DNA from: SLJN01 sp964505385 | GTDB lineage: Bacteria; Bacteroidota; Rhodothermia; Balneolales; Natronogracilivirgulaceae | Direction: 5' to 3' | Assembly (NCBI GenBank): GCA_964505385.1 | Contig: CAZDIA010000001.1 | Span: 1 to 64,000, forward strand | DNA length: 64,000 nt | Part shown: positions 1-8,371 of the stretch, piece by piece | Layout: each line of letters opens with the position of its first letter | Position numbering within the stretch: position 1 is the first letter of the stretch | Position numbers and translations under genes: made by a program | The notes under the pieces: generated by a model | The model's database searches: none | Seen by the model: only the letters and a program-made list of their open reading frames with translations | Told to the model about the DNA's origin: nothing

Positions 1-181
1 GGACGGATATGCGGAGACTGTCGTTGGTAAGCTCGTATTCGGTATAGCTGTCGGTTTGGTCAACCTGTTGTAGTTGTTGGGCGATACCAATATTTGCTAA
101 TAAAAAAACACAGATAAAACCGGCAACCGCAATTACTACAGTTCGCGATGGTAATGTTAAACAGCGACTTTCGATCAACAC
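1..181 (-). CDS. N-terminus of a secreted protein, cut by window edge
   Basis: Reading the minus strand from a GTG (179-181) or the adjacent TTG (176-178), the frame stays open to the window edge, about 60 codons. The N-terminus has basic residues, then a hydrophobic stretch (VVIAVAGFICVFLLANIGIA) and a plausible cleavage before QQLQQVDQ, a good Sec signal peptide. An in-frame stop lies just upstream, near 209-211. No ATG is available. The visible mature part is polar (DQTDSYTEYELTNDSLRI), so the protein is probably periplasmic or outer-membrane. The family cannot be recognised from this fragment. Confidence 0.55.
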   Translation of the reverse strand, partial: MLIESRCLTLPSRTVVIAVAGFICVFLLANIGIAQQLQQVDQTDSYTEYELTNDSLRISV

Positions 182-522
182 AGTATAATCAGGTGATGTT
201 ATAAGTTTTCAGGGATGGTATCGATTATCGCAATATTCTTATAGACTGACTTGGGTAAGTTATTACTGCAAAATATTAATGTTGGATTGTAAACTCAAAC
301 TACCGGTTTAACTTCATCCGGACAAACCGGTATGAGAATGTTATTGAAGATTCAAAGAGGTAAAGATGGTAGGGTATTAACCGGGACCCAAGTTGGAGTT
401 CCACCCAACTTTTTTAGTTCCTTTAAATCGTATAAACCACTGTTCCTAAATGGCACTAATTAATCATTTCATACACCGCAATCCTGCCGGTTGCAAGATT
501 ACGGTGTACAAAAAACTGCATA
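182..522. other. Intergenic region with two inverted repeats
   Basis: No gene is seen. A perfect 9-bp inverted repeat (TACCGGTTT at 301-309, AAACCGGTA at 324-332, 14-nt spacer) could be an operator or hairpin. A 12-bp near-perfect stem (472-483 with 497-508, one mismatch) lies just past the end of the thiolase gene. It lacks a T-run on the side expected for a minus-strand terminator, so it may only be an mRNA-end hairpin. Confidence 0.35.
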
Positions 523-1701
523 TTACTGCATTTCAATAACCATAGCTGAGGCTCCTCCGCCACCGTTACAAATGCCGGCGCAGCCCAGTTTCCCATCATT
601 TTGTTTGAGGGCATAAATCAAAGTTACAAGAATTCTGGCACCTGAGCACCCTATTGGATGTCCCATACTTACAGCGCCGCCGTGGATGTTCACTTTTTGT
701 TCATCCAGCCCAAGGATTTGATTATTGGCCAGGGCGACCACTGAAAAAGCCTCATTAATCTCAAAAAGATCAACCTGGTTTTTGTCGATATTTGCTTTTT
801 TCAAAGCTGTAGGGATGGCATCAGCCGGTGCGGTAGTAAACCATTCCGGAGCTTTTGCCGATGACGCCTGACTTCGGATTACAGCAAGCGGAGTTATGCC
901 GTATTCTTCTGCTTTTTCCCGGGACATTACCAGCAATGCAGCGGCACCGTCGTTGATGGATGGTGCATTAGCAGCCGTTATCGTGCCATTTTTATCGAAA
1001 GCAGGTTTTAGTGAAGCAATCTTTTCAAATTTCACTTTGTAGATTTCTTCATCAGATTCTATAACTTCAGTTTCGCCTTTTCGCCCTTTCACCTTTACAG
1101 GGGCTATCTGATCTTTAAGCCACCCGTTTTCATGAGCTTTCTGGCTTCGCCGATAAGATTGTTCGGCAAATTTATCCTGTTCTTCCCTGGAGATATTACA
1201 TTCTTTAGCGCATATTTCACCCGCATTGCCCATGTGGAAATCTTTGTATACATCCCAAAGTCCGTCTTTTAGGATGCCGTCCTGAGCCTGGGTATGCCCC
1301 AATTTAGCACCAAAACGCTCATTGGGCAGGTAGTAGGGTACATTGCTCATGCTTTCCATGCCACCCGCCACTATCACGTCGGCATCGCCGGCCTGAATCA
1401 TATTAGCAGCATACATGACTGATTTCATTCCGGAGGCACAAACTTTGTTGACCGTTGTACACGGCGTGTTTTCTGGCAACCCGGCCTTAAGAGCGGCCTG
1501 CCGTGCGGGAGCCTGACCGATTCCGGCTGTAAGTACACATCCCATTGCTACTTCATCAACATCATCATGGCGGATGCCACTTTCTTTTAAAACCTGTCCT
1601 ATAGCAACTGCTCCAAGTTCAGGGGCAGTCTGTTTGGCGAGGGAGCCGCCGAATGAGCCTATCGGTGTACGGCTGGCGGCAGCAATTACAACTTCTTTCA
1701 T
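523..1701 (-). CDS. Acetyl-CoA C-acetyltransferase (thiolase)
   Basis: Thiolase-superfamily enzyme of 392 residues, the usual length of biosynthetic thiolases (atoB/phaA type), which condense two acetyl-CoA to acetoacetyl-CoA or cleave the product. The nucleophilic Cys88 lies in NKVCASGMKS. The catalytic His348 is in GGAVSMGHPIGCSG. The second Cys378 is in the C-terminal CNGGGGAS motif. The family ends are intact. It is the last gene of a probable minus-strand operon with the metB-like gene and a small lipoprotein, 26 nt behind the latter. The role (beta-oxidation or acetoacetyl-CoA formation) cannot be settled from sequence alone. Confidence 0.93.
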   Translation of the reverse strand: MKEVVIAAASRTPIGSFGGSLAKQTAPELGAVAIGQVLKESGIRHDDVDEVAMGCVLTAGIGQAPARQAALKAGLPENTPCTTVNKVCASGMKSVMYAANMIQAGDADVIVAGGMESMSNVPYYLPNERFGAKLGHTQAQDGILKDGLWDVYKDFHMGNAGEICAKECNISREEQDKFAEQSYRRSQKAHENGWLKDQIAPVKVKGRKGETEVIESDEEIYKVKFEKIASLKPAFDKNGTITAANAPSINDGAAALLVMSREKAEEYGITPLAVIRSQASSAKAPEWFTTAPADAIPTALKKANIDKNQVDLFEINEAFSVVALANNQILGLDEQKVNIHGGAVSMGHPIGCSGARILVTLIYALKQNDGKLGCAGICNGGGGASAMVIEMQ

Positions 1702-1727
1702 AATTCAATAATTTTTATGGTTAAGGT

Positions 1728-2252
1728 TTAAATTTCAGATTCATCTCTCCAGCTAATCAGCTCCCACGGTTGGGTGCTGTCGGGTCGAACCAGAGTGAAA
1801 TTTGCAGATCCATCAGTATGGAGCCGCTCGTTATTTTCGAGTAATACAGATAAATCAAACCGGCGGATGGCCTGGGTTCGGGTTTGATCCTCATTGGTTT
1901 CGATTGTTATAAAGTTACTCCACTGTAGCTGAATGTCGAGTGCCTGCATGAACAGATTGTGAGTGCTTGTCATATCCTCGGTTCTGCTCCAGGTGACGTC
2001 CACGTTTTCATCTTCATCCCGAAAACTAAATTCAAAATCTGAATGAAGTAACGGGCCGTAAAGTGAGGTGTCTCTGAGTTCGTATGCACTTTCAAATCGC
2101 TGATAAAATCCTTCAACAGTGGTCGGATCTCCAAGAATATCATCCAGCGGGTCTTCATCGGATTCTCCGGGGGCAAACGGGTTGATGCATCCCGAAAACC
2201 AAATACCAAGGAAAAAAAGTACCGGCAATATGGTGCGAATCCGTTTGGCCAT
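1728..2252 (-). CDS. Small lipoprotein, NTF2/SnoaL-like
   Basis: 174-residue protein with a lipoprotein signal: basic start, hydrophobic stretch and lipobox Cys22 (WFSGC). It is followed by a short acidic linker and one compact domain of about 125 residues. The domain pattern (VEGFYQRFESAYELRDTSLY, then beta-rich segments ending in WELISWRDE) resembles the NTF2-like fold seen in many Bacteroidota lipoproteins, but that is a pattern judgement. It starts 1 nt after the metB-like gene ends, so translational coupling is likely. Function unknown; it probably sits on the periplasmic or outer-membrane face. Confidence 0.7.
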   Translation of the reverse strand: MAKRIRTILPVLFFLGIWFSGCINPFAPGESDEDPLDDILGDPTTVEGFYQRFESAYELRDTSLYGPLLHSDFEFSFRDEDENVDVTWSRTEDMTSTHNLFMQALDIQLQWSNFITIETNEDQTRTQAIRRFDLSVLLENNERLHTDGSANFTLVRPDSTQPWELISWRDESEI

Positions 2253-2253
2253 C

Positions 2254-3399
2254 TCAGGTTGAATTCAATGCACGATCAAGGTCTGTAGTGAGATCCTGTT
2301 CATCCTCAATTCCTACTGATAAACGAATCAGCGAGTCATTTAATCCCGCTTTGATACGCTCTTCCCTGGGAATTGAAGCATGGGTCATACTTGCGGGATG
2401 ACTGATTAATGATTCGACTCCGCCAAGGCTTTCGGCAAGGGTGAAAATTGAAGTTGCACTCATCATCTGATGGGCTTTTTCTACGGAGTCATCCTTGAGA
2501 CTAAAGGAAACCATAGCGCCAAATCCTTTCATTTGCTTCCCGGCAATTTCGTGGCCGGAATGATCTTCGAAGCCAGGATAAAGTACATGTGCAACTTTAG
2601 GGTGATCATTCAAGAAATCAGCAACAGCTTTCGCATTAGAGCAGGAGCGATCCATTCGAACGGAAAGAGTTTTAACTCCTCGAAGTGCAAGGTAGCAGTC
2701 CATCGGGCCGGGTACACCTCCGGAGGTCTTAACCTGAAACCTGGCATTTTCCATTATTTCCTCATTGGAAGAACAAATAGCACCGTTGATTAAGTCGGAA
2801 TGGCCACCAAGGTATTTTGTTGTCGAGTGGATTACCGCATCAACGCCGAGTTTTAATGGTTGCTGCAGATAGGGAGAAGCGAATGTATTGTCTACAACGG
2901 AGTAGAGGTTGTGTTGTTTAGCGATATCTACCATCGCCTCTATGTCTACAATATTAAGTAATGGATTGGTCGGGGTTTCAATCCAAACCATTTTGGTGTT
3001 TTCTTTTACAGCATCAGCCGTTTTCTGAATGGAAGTCATATCCAGAAAGGTGAAATCGATCCCCATCGGCTCGAAGACCTGTCTGAATAGTCTGTAAGTT
3101 CCTCCATACAAATCGTTTGAAGCCACAACATGATCTCCCGGTCTTAGCATTTTAATCATGGCGTCCATTGCGGCGCACCCACTGGCAAAACTGGCACATT
3201 GTTCAGCTTCTTCCAGACTTGCAAGCAAGTTTTCAAAAGCGGTGCGGGTAGGATTCGTCACCCTGGCGTATTCATGCCCCTGATGTTGACCAGGTGCCTG
3301 CTGGGCGTAAGTTGAGGTTTGAAAAATCGGAGGCATGACGGCTCCGGAGGTTTCTTCCGGATGTTGTCTGCCGTGTATGGTCCGGGTATTGAATTTCAT
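2254..3399 (-). CDS. metB: Trans-sulfuration PLP enzyme (cystathionine gamma-synthase type)
   Basis: 381-residue member of the Cys/Met metabolism PLP family. Visible motifs are EYARVTNPTR (phosphate-binding region), the LYGGTYRLF tyrosine region, DNTFASPYLQQP, and the Schiff-base lysine Lys195 in HSTTKYLGGHSD. The C-terminal ESLGGVESLISHPASMTHA is typical of the family. Cystathionine gamma-synthase, cystathionine gamma-lyase and O-acetylhomoserine sulfhydrylase are hard to separate by eye. The length and start favour metB, which joins cysteine to an activated homoserine in methionine synthesis. First gene of the operon with the lipoprotein and the thiolase. A minus-strand terminator and a possible promoter lie upstream. 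Confidence 0.8.
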   Translation of the reverse strand: MKFNTRTIHGRQHPEETSGAVMPPIFQTSTYAQQAPGQHQGHEYARVTNPTRTAFENLLASLEEAEQCASFASGCAAMDAMIKMLRPGDHVVASNDLYGGTYRLFRQVFEPMGIDFTFLDMTSIQKTADAVKENTKMVWIETPTNPLLNIVDIEAMVDIAKQHNLYSVVDNTFASPYLQQPLKLGVDAVIHSTTKYLGGHSDLINGAICSSNEEIMENARFQVKTSGGVPGPMDCYLALRGVKTLSVRMDRSCSNAKAVADFLNDHPKVAHVLYPGFEDHSGHEIAGKQMKGFGAMVSFSLKDDSVEKAHQMMSATSIFTLAESLGGVESLISHPASMTHASIPREERIKAGLNDSLIRLSVGIEDEQDLTTDLDRALNST

Positions 3400-3457
3400 G
3401 TAAGCGCTTTTCAGTATGTTCTGGTTTGAATTTCAGGCAATTCCACTATGAGATCAG

Positions 3458-3489
3458 ATAAAATACAGGTATGGGATTTGCTAAACAAA
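3458..3489 (-). promoter_or_regulatory. Possible promoter of the metB-like operon
   Basis: On the minus strand, TTTG (3486-3489) is followed after 20 nt by TATTTTAT (3458-3465). This is the Bacteroidota -33/-7 spacing with a weak -7 box (consensus TAnnTTTG). The -33 box lies in the T-run of the upstream terminator. This would give a leader of about 50 nt. Weak evidence. Confidence 0.3.
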
Positions 3490-3519
3490 AAAAGGCAGAG
3501 CCTGTATGGTACTGCCTTT
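3487..3519 (-). terminator. Rho-independent terminator (minus strand)
   Basis: Read on the minus strand, an 8-bp stem (AAAGGCAG with CTGCCTTT, 3512-3519 and 3491-3498) is followed by a run of T. It lies downstream of the TPR lipoprotein operon and separates it from the metB-like operon. Confidence 0.75.
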
Positions 3520-3521
3520 AA

Positions 3522-3684
3522 CTTTACTTCCTGTAAAAGCTATTTTAGTTATTACATGTGTTATTAATTGCCGGCAAAGTTTGGAGAAAGTTTGTTTGAT
3601 GTTTGACGTTTGATGTTGTCGATATGTTGATCCCTGAATTAGCTTGACCGGATTAGCGAACTTTAAGCTTTCTTGCGGAATACA
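3522..3684. repeat. Intergenic palindromic repeat, family 1, copy A
   Basis: The left end block (about 3525-3565) contains the core AAAAGCTATTTTAGTT and then ATGTGTTA. It is followed by four 7-nt units at 3594-3621 (GTTTGAT, GTTTGAC, GTTTGAT, GTTGTCG). A degenerate inverted copy of the end block lies at about 3637-3680 (AACT...AGCTTT...GGAA). The same end block recurs at about 15454, 51153 and 57112. Confidence 0.6.
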
Positions 3685-3698
3685 TTAATATGTGAACT

Positions 3699-4922
3699 TT
3701 ACTCGAACTCTTCCCTTAAATCTTCAGCCTTATCCTGTTGATCGGTGAAGGTATAAAGCTGGAATAACGATTCCCAATAGTAAGCGGGGTCGTCGGAGGT
3801 TTCTACGATAGACTCGTAGGATTCAATCGCATTTTCGGCATAGTAGTCAATCATTTCCTGAAGTTGTTGCTGATATTCTTCGTTGGCAACTCCGGAATAA
3901 ATATCTGACAATTCAGCGGCCATATTTTGTGAAAAGATGGCAAAGGACGAAATGGCTTCTTCTGCCTGTGGAGCAAGCTCTAATGCATTTTCAAACTTTG
4001 ATTCTGCTTTCTTTGCACTATCCCGGGCCTTTTCGAAGAGTGTTTCAGTTTCGTCACTACTGGGTGCATCGCGATAGACTTCGATCCAATCTCCAAAATA
4101 GCTCAATGATATCTCATAAAGCTGCTTGGCATAGGATAACATGTAATCCGGATTATCCGGAGCAGTTTCTATGAGTGAACTAAGTATTTCAGCTGCTTTT
4201 TGATGCTCACCGACCTGTTTTAATGAATTAACCAGTCCGTGGGCGAGATTCAGGTTATCTGATTCGGTATCCTCAAGTTTTTTAAAAGATTCATATGCTA
4301 TGATATATGAACCGCTTTGCAAAGCGAGATATGCGTGTTGCTCCAGAGTTTCTGTACTTACTTCGCCGGAGTTTGAGACACCGGAATCAAGTATTTCAAA
4401 AGCTCTGCCAGGATCATCCTGGGCGAGGTAAGCTTCTGAGGCATATTTATAAGAATCTATATTATCCGGTTTTATGAGGATGGCGTTTTCCAGATGCAGA
4501 ATGGCGGTTTCTGAATCACCAACGTCTTCCATAATTTCCACGCCGGTTTCGAGCTCATTTTTCCATGAAAATGAAATGTCGTTTTTTATTTCATCAGAAT
4601 ACCGGGATCGGCCTTGTTCGGAATAAAGAGATAGCGCTTCATTATAAGAGGATCTCATTTCCGAATACAATTCATGACGCGCTGCCGCGGAGGTCTCTTC
4701 CTCAGCCAGCCTATAGTGGATGCGACCGCGGTAATAATGAGCATCAGCATTTTGAGGATCTTCATCAATTACCGAATCAACACTTTCAAGAGCTTCCTGG
4801 TAATTCTCTTCTTCAAAATATTCAATTGAATTGCCGAGTTGCGATTCGGTTGCGGTGCAGCTAAATAAAAACCCGAATGCAAGCACAAGGCTTGCGATTC
4901 GGGTTATGGTGTTGAATTTCAT
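3699..4922 (-). CDS. TPR-repeat lipoprotein
   Basis: 407 residues with a lipoprotein signal peptide (lipobox Cys22, FLFSC). The body is helical with tetratricopeptide-type repeats: the first around residues 40-75 (ALESVDSVIDEDPQNADAHYYRGRIHYRL), more around 130-270, and a final Glu-rich helical part. TPR proteins are scaffolds for protein contacts; no catalytic motif is seen. It follows the next gene (4938-6308) by 15 nt on the minus strand and looks like a paralogue of it, so the pair is an operon, probably acting on the inner face of the outer membrane. Partner unknown. Confidence 0.8.
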   Translation of the reverse strand: MKFNTITRIASLVLAFGFLFSCTATESQLGNSIEYFEEENYQEALESVDSVIDEDPQNADAHYYRGRIHYRLAEEETSAAARHELYSEMRSSYNEALSLYSEQGRSRYSDEIKNDISFSWKNELETGVEIMEDVGDSETAILHLENAILIKPDNIDSYKYASEAYLAQDDPGRAFEILDSGVSNSGEVSTETLEQHAYLALQSGSYIIAYESFKKLEDTESDNLNLAHGLVNSLKQVGEHQKAAEILSSLIETAPDNPDYMLSYAKQLYEISLSYFGDWIEVYRDAPSSDETETLFEKARDSAKKAESKFENALELAPQAEEAISSFAIFSQNMAAELSDIYSGVANEEYQQQLQEMIDYYAENAIESYESIVETSDDPAYYWESLFQLYTFTDQQDKAEDLREEFE

Positions 4923-4937
4923 TTGTATGCTAAAAAA

Positions 4938-6308
4938 TTATGGCTCTTGTTGTTGCTGAGGCTGTTGTTGTTGCAGATCTTCGTCATCAAGACCGGCTCG
5001 TTCCTGAGCTTCAAGAGCTTTTTCTTCGTCACCGAGCTGAACATAAATTTCAAATAGTGAACGCCAGCTCTCGGTGTCATCCGGATCTAACTCAACGGCT
5101 TCTTCAAAGTAGGGCAGTGCAGTGCGGAGATACTCACGTCCCTGTTCGTCATACTCGTTAATTTTATCCGGATCATTTTCGAGGTTTCGCAGATCAAACA
5201 TCTGTGCACCTCTGTTCTGATAGATAATGCCAAGAGTGTTGTATACATCCGGATCCTCCGGAGCCATTTCTTTTGCTTGCCGTAATTCTTCCTCAGCTTC
5301 CTCGGCAAAGCGCTCCTGCTCTTCCATGTGTTCGGCACGTTTTTCTTCAAGCTCAGCTACTTCAGCTTCCATTTCATCGAGATCTTCTTCAGTGAACCCT
5401 TCTTCTCTGGCAGCTTGTTGAATTTCCTGCCGTTTTTCCATGATCTGCTCATTGATTTCCTGGATTTCATCGTCAACTCTCAGAGCAATTTGATACATTT
5501 GTGAGCCATAGACTATGCGGAACTCAGGATTTTCCGGGTCTCTCTCAATGAGCTCGGCTACCTCATCAATAGCTTTGTCTGTTTCTCCTTCCTGGAAATA
5601 CATAAATGCAAGCTCCTGGATAATTTCCATTTCATCCGGAAAGAGCTCACGGGCATCTTCCATAATGTCAATAGCTTTTGGGAAATTATCCATTTCCTGG
5701 TGGAAGGCAGCAAGCCTGTAGTAGGTGTACAGATCATCAGTTTTGCCGAGATCATGCAGTATCGATTCAGTTACTTCAATTGCTTCCTCGTAATCACCGA
5801 GTGCATAATTCACTTCCGCAAGCACAGAGTAAGGTTGAAGTGAGTCGGGCTGTATAGTTTTGGAATTGATAAAGTGATATCGAGCTTTTTTAAGCGAATC
5901 TTCATCAGAGCTTACGATATCTTCAGTGAGCATATCAATTCCGGAATTGAATTCAGTGCCCCAGATATCAAATATGAATTCTTCCATATCATCACGGTCA
6001 CCACCGGTAATGGTCTGATCCTCATAAAGGGCTTCAGCCTCATTAAAGAAACCCCGGGCCTCTTTGTAATCAGGTTCACGTTCTTCAACAGGGCCATCAA
6101 ATGCACGTGAAGCTATACTGACACCTTTTAAGTGAAAACCTTCAGGGTTCGTTGAATCTGCTTCTATAGCAGCGCGGGCATTTTCTATAGCTTCCGAATA
6201 ATCCTCGGTTAAGAGTGCAAGCCTTGCAGACTCAATATTCGGGTCTGTTCCACAGGAAGCCAGATAGAGCATCATGGCCGGGAACAGTATATAATAAAAG
6301 CGTTTCAT
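4938..6308 (-). CDS. TPR-repeat lipoprotein with coiled coil and Q-rich tail
   Basis: 456 residues with lipobox Cys19 (YLASC). TPR-like helical repeats occupy roughly residues 35-70 and 155-265. A strongly charged coiled coil (about 275-345, rich in Glu, Lys, Gln) follows, then further TPR units around 350-440. The protein ends in a low-complexity Gln/Pro tail (QQQQPQQQQEP). It is first in the two-gene operon with the paralogue at 3699-4922. No catalytic motif. The coiled coil suggests oligomerisation. Function unknown. Confidence 0.8.
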   Translation of the reverse strand: MKRFYYILFPAMMLYLASCGTDPNIESARLALLTEDYSEAIENARAAIEADSTNPEGFHLKGVSIASRAFDGPVEEREPDYKEARGFFNEAEALYEDQTITGGDRDDMEEFIFDIWGTEFNSGIDMLTEDIVSSDEDSLKKARYHFINSKTIQPDSLQPYSVLAEVNYALGDYEEAIEVTESILHDLGKTDDLYTYYRLAAFHQEMDNFPKAIDIMEDARELFPDEMEIIQELAFMYFQEGETDKAIDEVAELIERDPENPEFRIVYGSQMYQIALRVDDEIQEINEQIMEKRQEIQQAAREEGFTEEDLDEMEAEVAELEEKRAEHMEEQERFAEEAEEELRQAKEMAPEDPDVYNTLGIIYQNRGAQMFDLRNLENDPDKINEYDEQGREYLRTALPYFEEAVELDPDDTESWRSLFEIYVQLGDEEKALEAQERAGLDDEDLQQQQPQQQQEP

Positions 6309-6496
6309 GTTAATTGCTTTATGTGTTACATTATTAATCTATTGCAGAATCTGATAACGGTTACTACTACTCACAATACGTACGCAACGTTGGTGATAGT
6401 ACATTTCATCCGTATTTGAACCAGTCACTAACTGATCAAATTAAGATTTTTTCGGAATAATTTAAATTTAACTGTACACTAAATTTATATTGATTT

Positions 6497-6880
6497 ATGG
6501 CGACTCGTAAAGTAATTCAAACTGAAAATGCCCCCGATGCCATTGGCCCGTACAGCCAGGCGATTGCAGTAGGGGATACCGTCTATGTTTCTGGTCAAAT
6601 TCCTCTTGATCCGCAAACAGGTAAATTTGCAGGCTCGGATATTACGACGCAAACTTACCGGGTGATGGACAATGTGAAGGCAATCGTAGAAGCTTCCGGG
6701 TCTTCGATGGATAAGGTGATAAAGTGCAGCATTTTTTTATCGGATATGGGCGACTTTGCCACTGTAAATGAGATTTACGGATCATATTTTGGCAATGAAC
6801 CTCCGGCACGTGAAGCTATAGCTGTTAAAACACTACCTAAAAACGCTTTGGTTGAAGTAAGCTGCATCGCATTGTTGTAA
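6497..6880 (+). CDS. ridA: RidA family enamine/imine deaminase
   Basis: 127 residues, the exact length of RidA (YjgF/YER057c/UK114). It hydrolyses reactive enamine/imine intermediates made by PLP enzymes such as threonine dehydratase. The family signature is intact: GPYSQA near residue 17, YVSGQIPLDP around 30-39, the active-site Arg105 in PPAREAIAV, and Glu120 in LPKNALVEVS. Single gene between two minus-strand operons, with its own AT-rich upstream region. It converges on the GWxTD gene with only about 20 nt between them. Confidence 0.95.
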   Translation: MATRKVIQTENAPDAIGPYSQAIAVGDTVYVSGQIPLDPQTGKFAGSDITTQTYRVMDNVKAIVEASGSSMDKVIKCSIFLSDMGDFATVNEIYGSYFGNEPPAREAIAVKTLPKNALVEVSCIALL

Positions 6881-6901
6881 TACACACAACATAATGCAGA
6901 C

Positions 6902-8371
6902 CTAATGCATTAACCCTCTCCGCCAGCGGTCAACCGTCTCTCTGTAAGCTCTGTCAAACTGTCTGCCGCGGTGCAGCACGTAATTTTCGGTGGGATATGC
7001 CCGCCCTACGTTTCTGCTGCGTTCAAAAATAAACTGCCGGGGCTGAGAGGAGGAGTCGTTGTAGTAGTGCCACACCATGCCGTCTATTGCATGGTCCTGA
7101 TGATCGGGTTGCCCGAACAGGATATAAATCATGCCCGGATCGGTTTTCCAGCCCGGTTTGTGATTGGAAAAAAGAAGGTTGGCTTCCTCCACCCTGGTGA
7201 AATAGCTATGGATTACATTTTTTGCAGTATTCCGGTTACTGTATAATCTGCCGAAAAACCGTTCAAATTCTGAGCGAAGCGTATCGGTTCCGACAGCTTC
7301 CATGATTTGCTCATATTCTTCTTCACGTGTGATGTAAACAAGAGATTTGGCCATCGTTTCCAGATTGTTTGCACCCGGAAAGCCGGAATGCATCACAGCA
7401 AAATCTCTTGCTCTGTAAATCGGATCATCATCATTTTCGTCTTTCAAATCGAGCGATTCTACTTCTACACGGTAATTGCCTTCCGGCAGCCGTGGCAGTT
7501 CAAAATCGATATCAATTACGCCTTCCAGTATACTTAATTCCCTGCTAACGGTTTGCACCGTATCGGGCTCGTTATAATCTATTCCCTGGTTGATTAAACT
7601 GCCTGGCAGGGGCGTATGATAATGGGGCGGCCGCGCCGGCTCATAGTCGGTACGGAAGCGAAGCAGACGCATATATATATTTGAATCACTTTCGAGAGTT
7701 GAATCTACATGTAACTGAAAGTTGGTTTTTAAAGAGTCAAAATCCGCATTAAGATGGTATCCGGATTCAACCTTGAATTCATTACCGCCTTCTGATTTTG
7801 ATTTTAACTGTATATCTCCAAGCGTGATATTGTGCTCTTGAACATCCGTTATAGTGATGTCTCTCTCTCTTGAAATATCTTTACCGGAATGCTTATCACT
7901 GATTGTGGTGCTCAATCGGTACTTACCGGGTTTGAGGCGATAATAGGTTGAAAACCTGTGGTTGTCTGAATATCCGACCGTATCCCTTTCATCAGTCGTG
8001 AGTGTATCTTCGATAATATCATTGTGTATGGTGTGATAGGTGTCATCATCTTCACCTTCCGCCTGTTGAATTCTGATCTGCTTGGAAAATTCAGAATAGT
8101 ATTGGTCGTCATCATTTTTCCGATAGTAAAGATGTTGTGTGGGGATTATCACATCTATGTGCAACACACCACCTTCACCCGGAATAATCTCGTTGTGCGT
8201 ATTGAGATGAAAGTTAGGATAACCCGGTGTATGTATCTCAACCTCACCGTGATCGATGCGGGATTCATCCGTTACTGTGCACGATTGCAGCACGAATAAT
8301 GCTACCAAAAAGAAAACGGCAGGGATGCTACGGGGAAGTCTCAAAACTTTTTTGGGAAACATTACCCGCAT
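6902..8371 (-). CDS. GWxTD-domain lipoprotein
   Basis: 489 residues with lipobox Cys31 (FVLQSC); an alternative start at Met4 is possible. The N-terminal two thirds look like beta-sandwich domains. The C-terminal region carries the family-defining GWKTDP at residues 407-412, followed by GMIYILFGQPDH, which matches the GWxTD domain known from Bacteroidota and relatives. The domain's function is not established. The gene overlaps the end of the M23 peptidase gene by 44 nt, so the two are translationally coupled in an operon with the FAH-family gene. This suggests an envelope role. Confidence 0.85.
   Translation of the reverse strand: MRVMFPKKVLRLPRSIPAVFFLVALFVLQSCTVTDESRIDHGEVEIHTPGYPNFHLNTHNEIIPGEGGVLHIDVIIPTQHLYYRKNDDDQYYSEFSKQIRIQQAEGEDDDTYHTIHNDIIEDTLTTDERDTVGYSDNHRFSTYYRLKPGKYRLSTTISDKHSGKDISRERDITITDVQEHNITLGDIQLKSKSEGGNEFKVESGYHLNADFDSLKTNFQLHVDSTLESDSNIYMRLLRFRTDYEPARPPHYHTPLPGSLINQGIDYNEPDTVQTVSRELSILEGVIDIDFELPRLPEGNYRVEVESLDLKDENDDDPIYRARDFAVMHSGFPGANNLETMAKSLVYITREEEYEQIMEAVGTDTLRSEFERFFGRLYSNRNTAKNVIHSYFTRVEEANLLFSNHKPGWKTDPGMIYILFGQPDHQDHAIDGMVWHYYNDSSSQPRQFIFERSRNVGRAYPTENYVLHRGRQFDRAYRETVDRWRRGLMH

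Noticed and set aside
2470..2793. 107-residue plus-strand ORF
   Set aside because: Lies wholly inside the metB-like gene on the other strand.
3487..3519. SAM or other riboswitch before the metB-like gene
   Set aside because: The only strong structure is a simple terminator; the leader left after it is too short for a known riboswitch.
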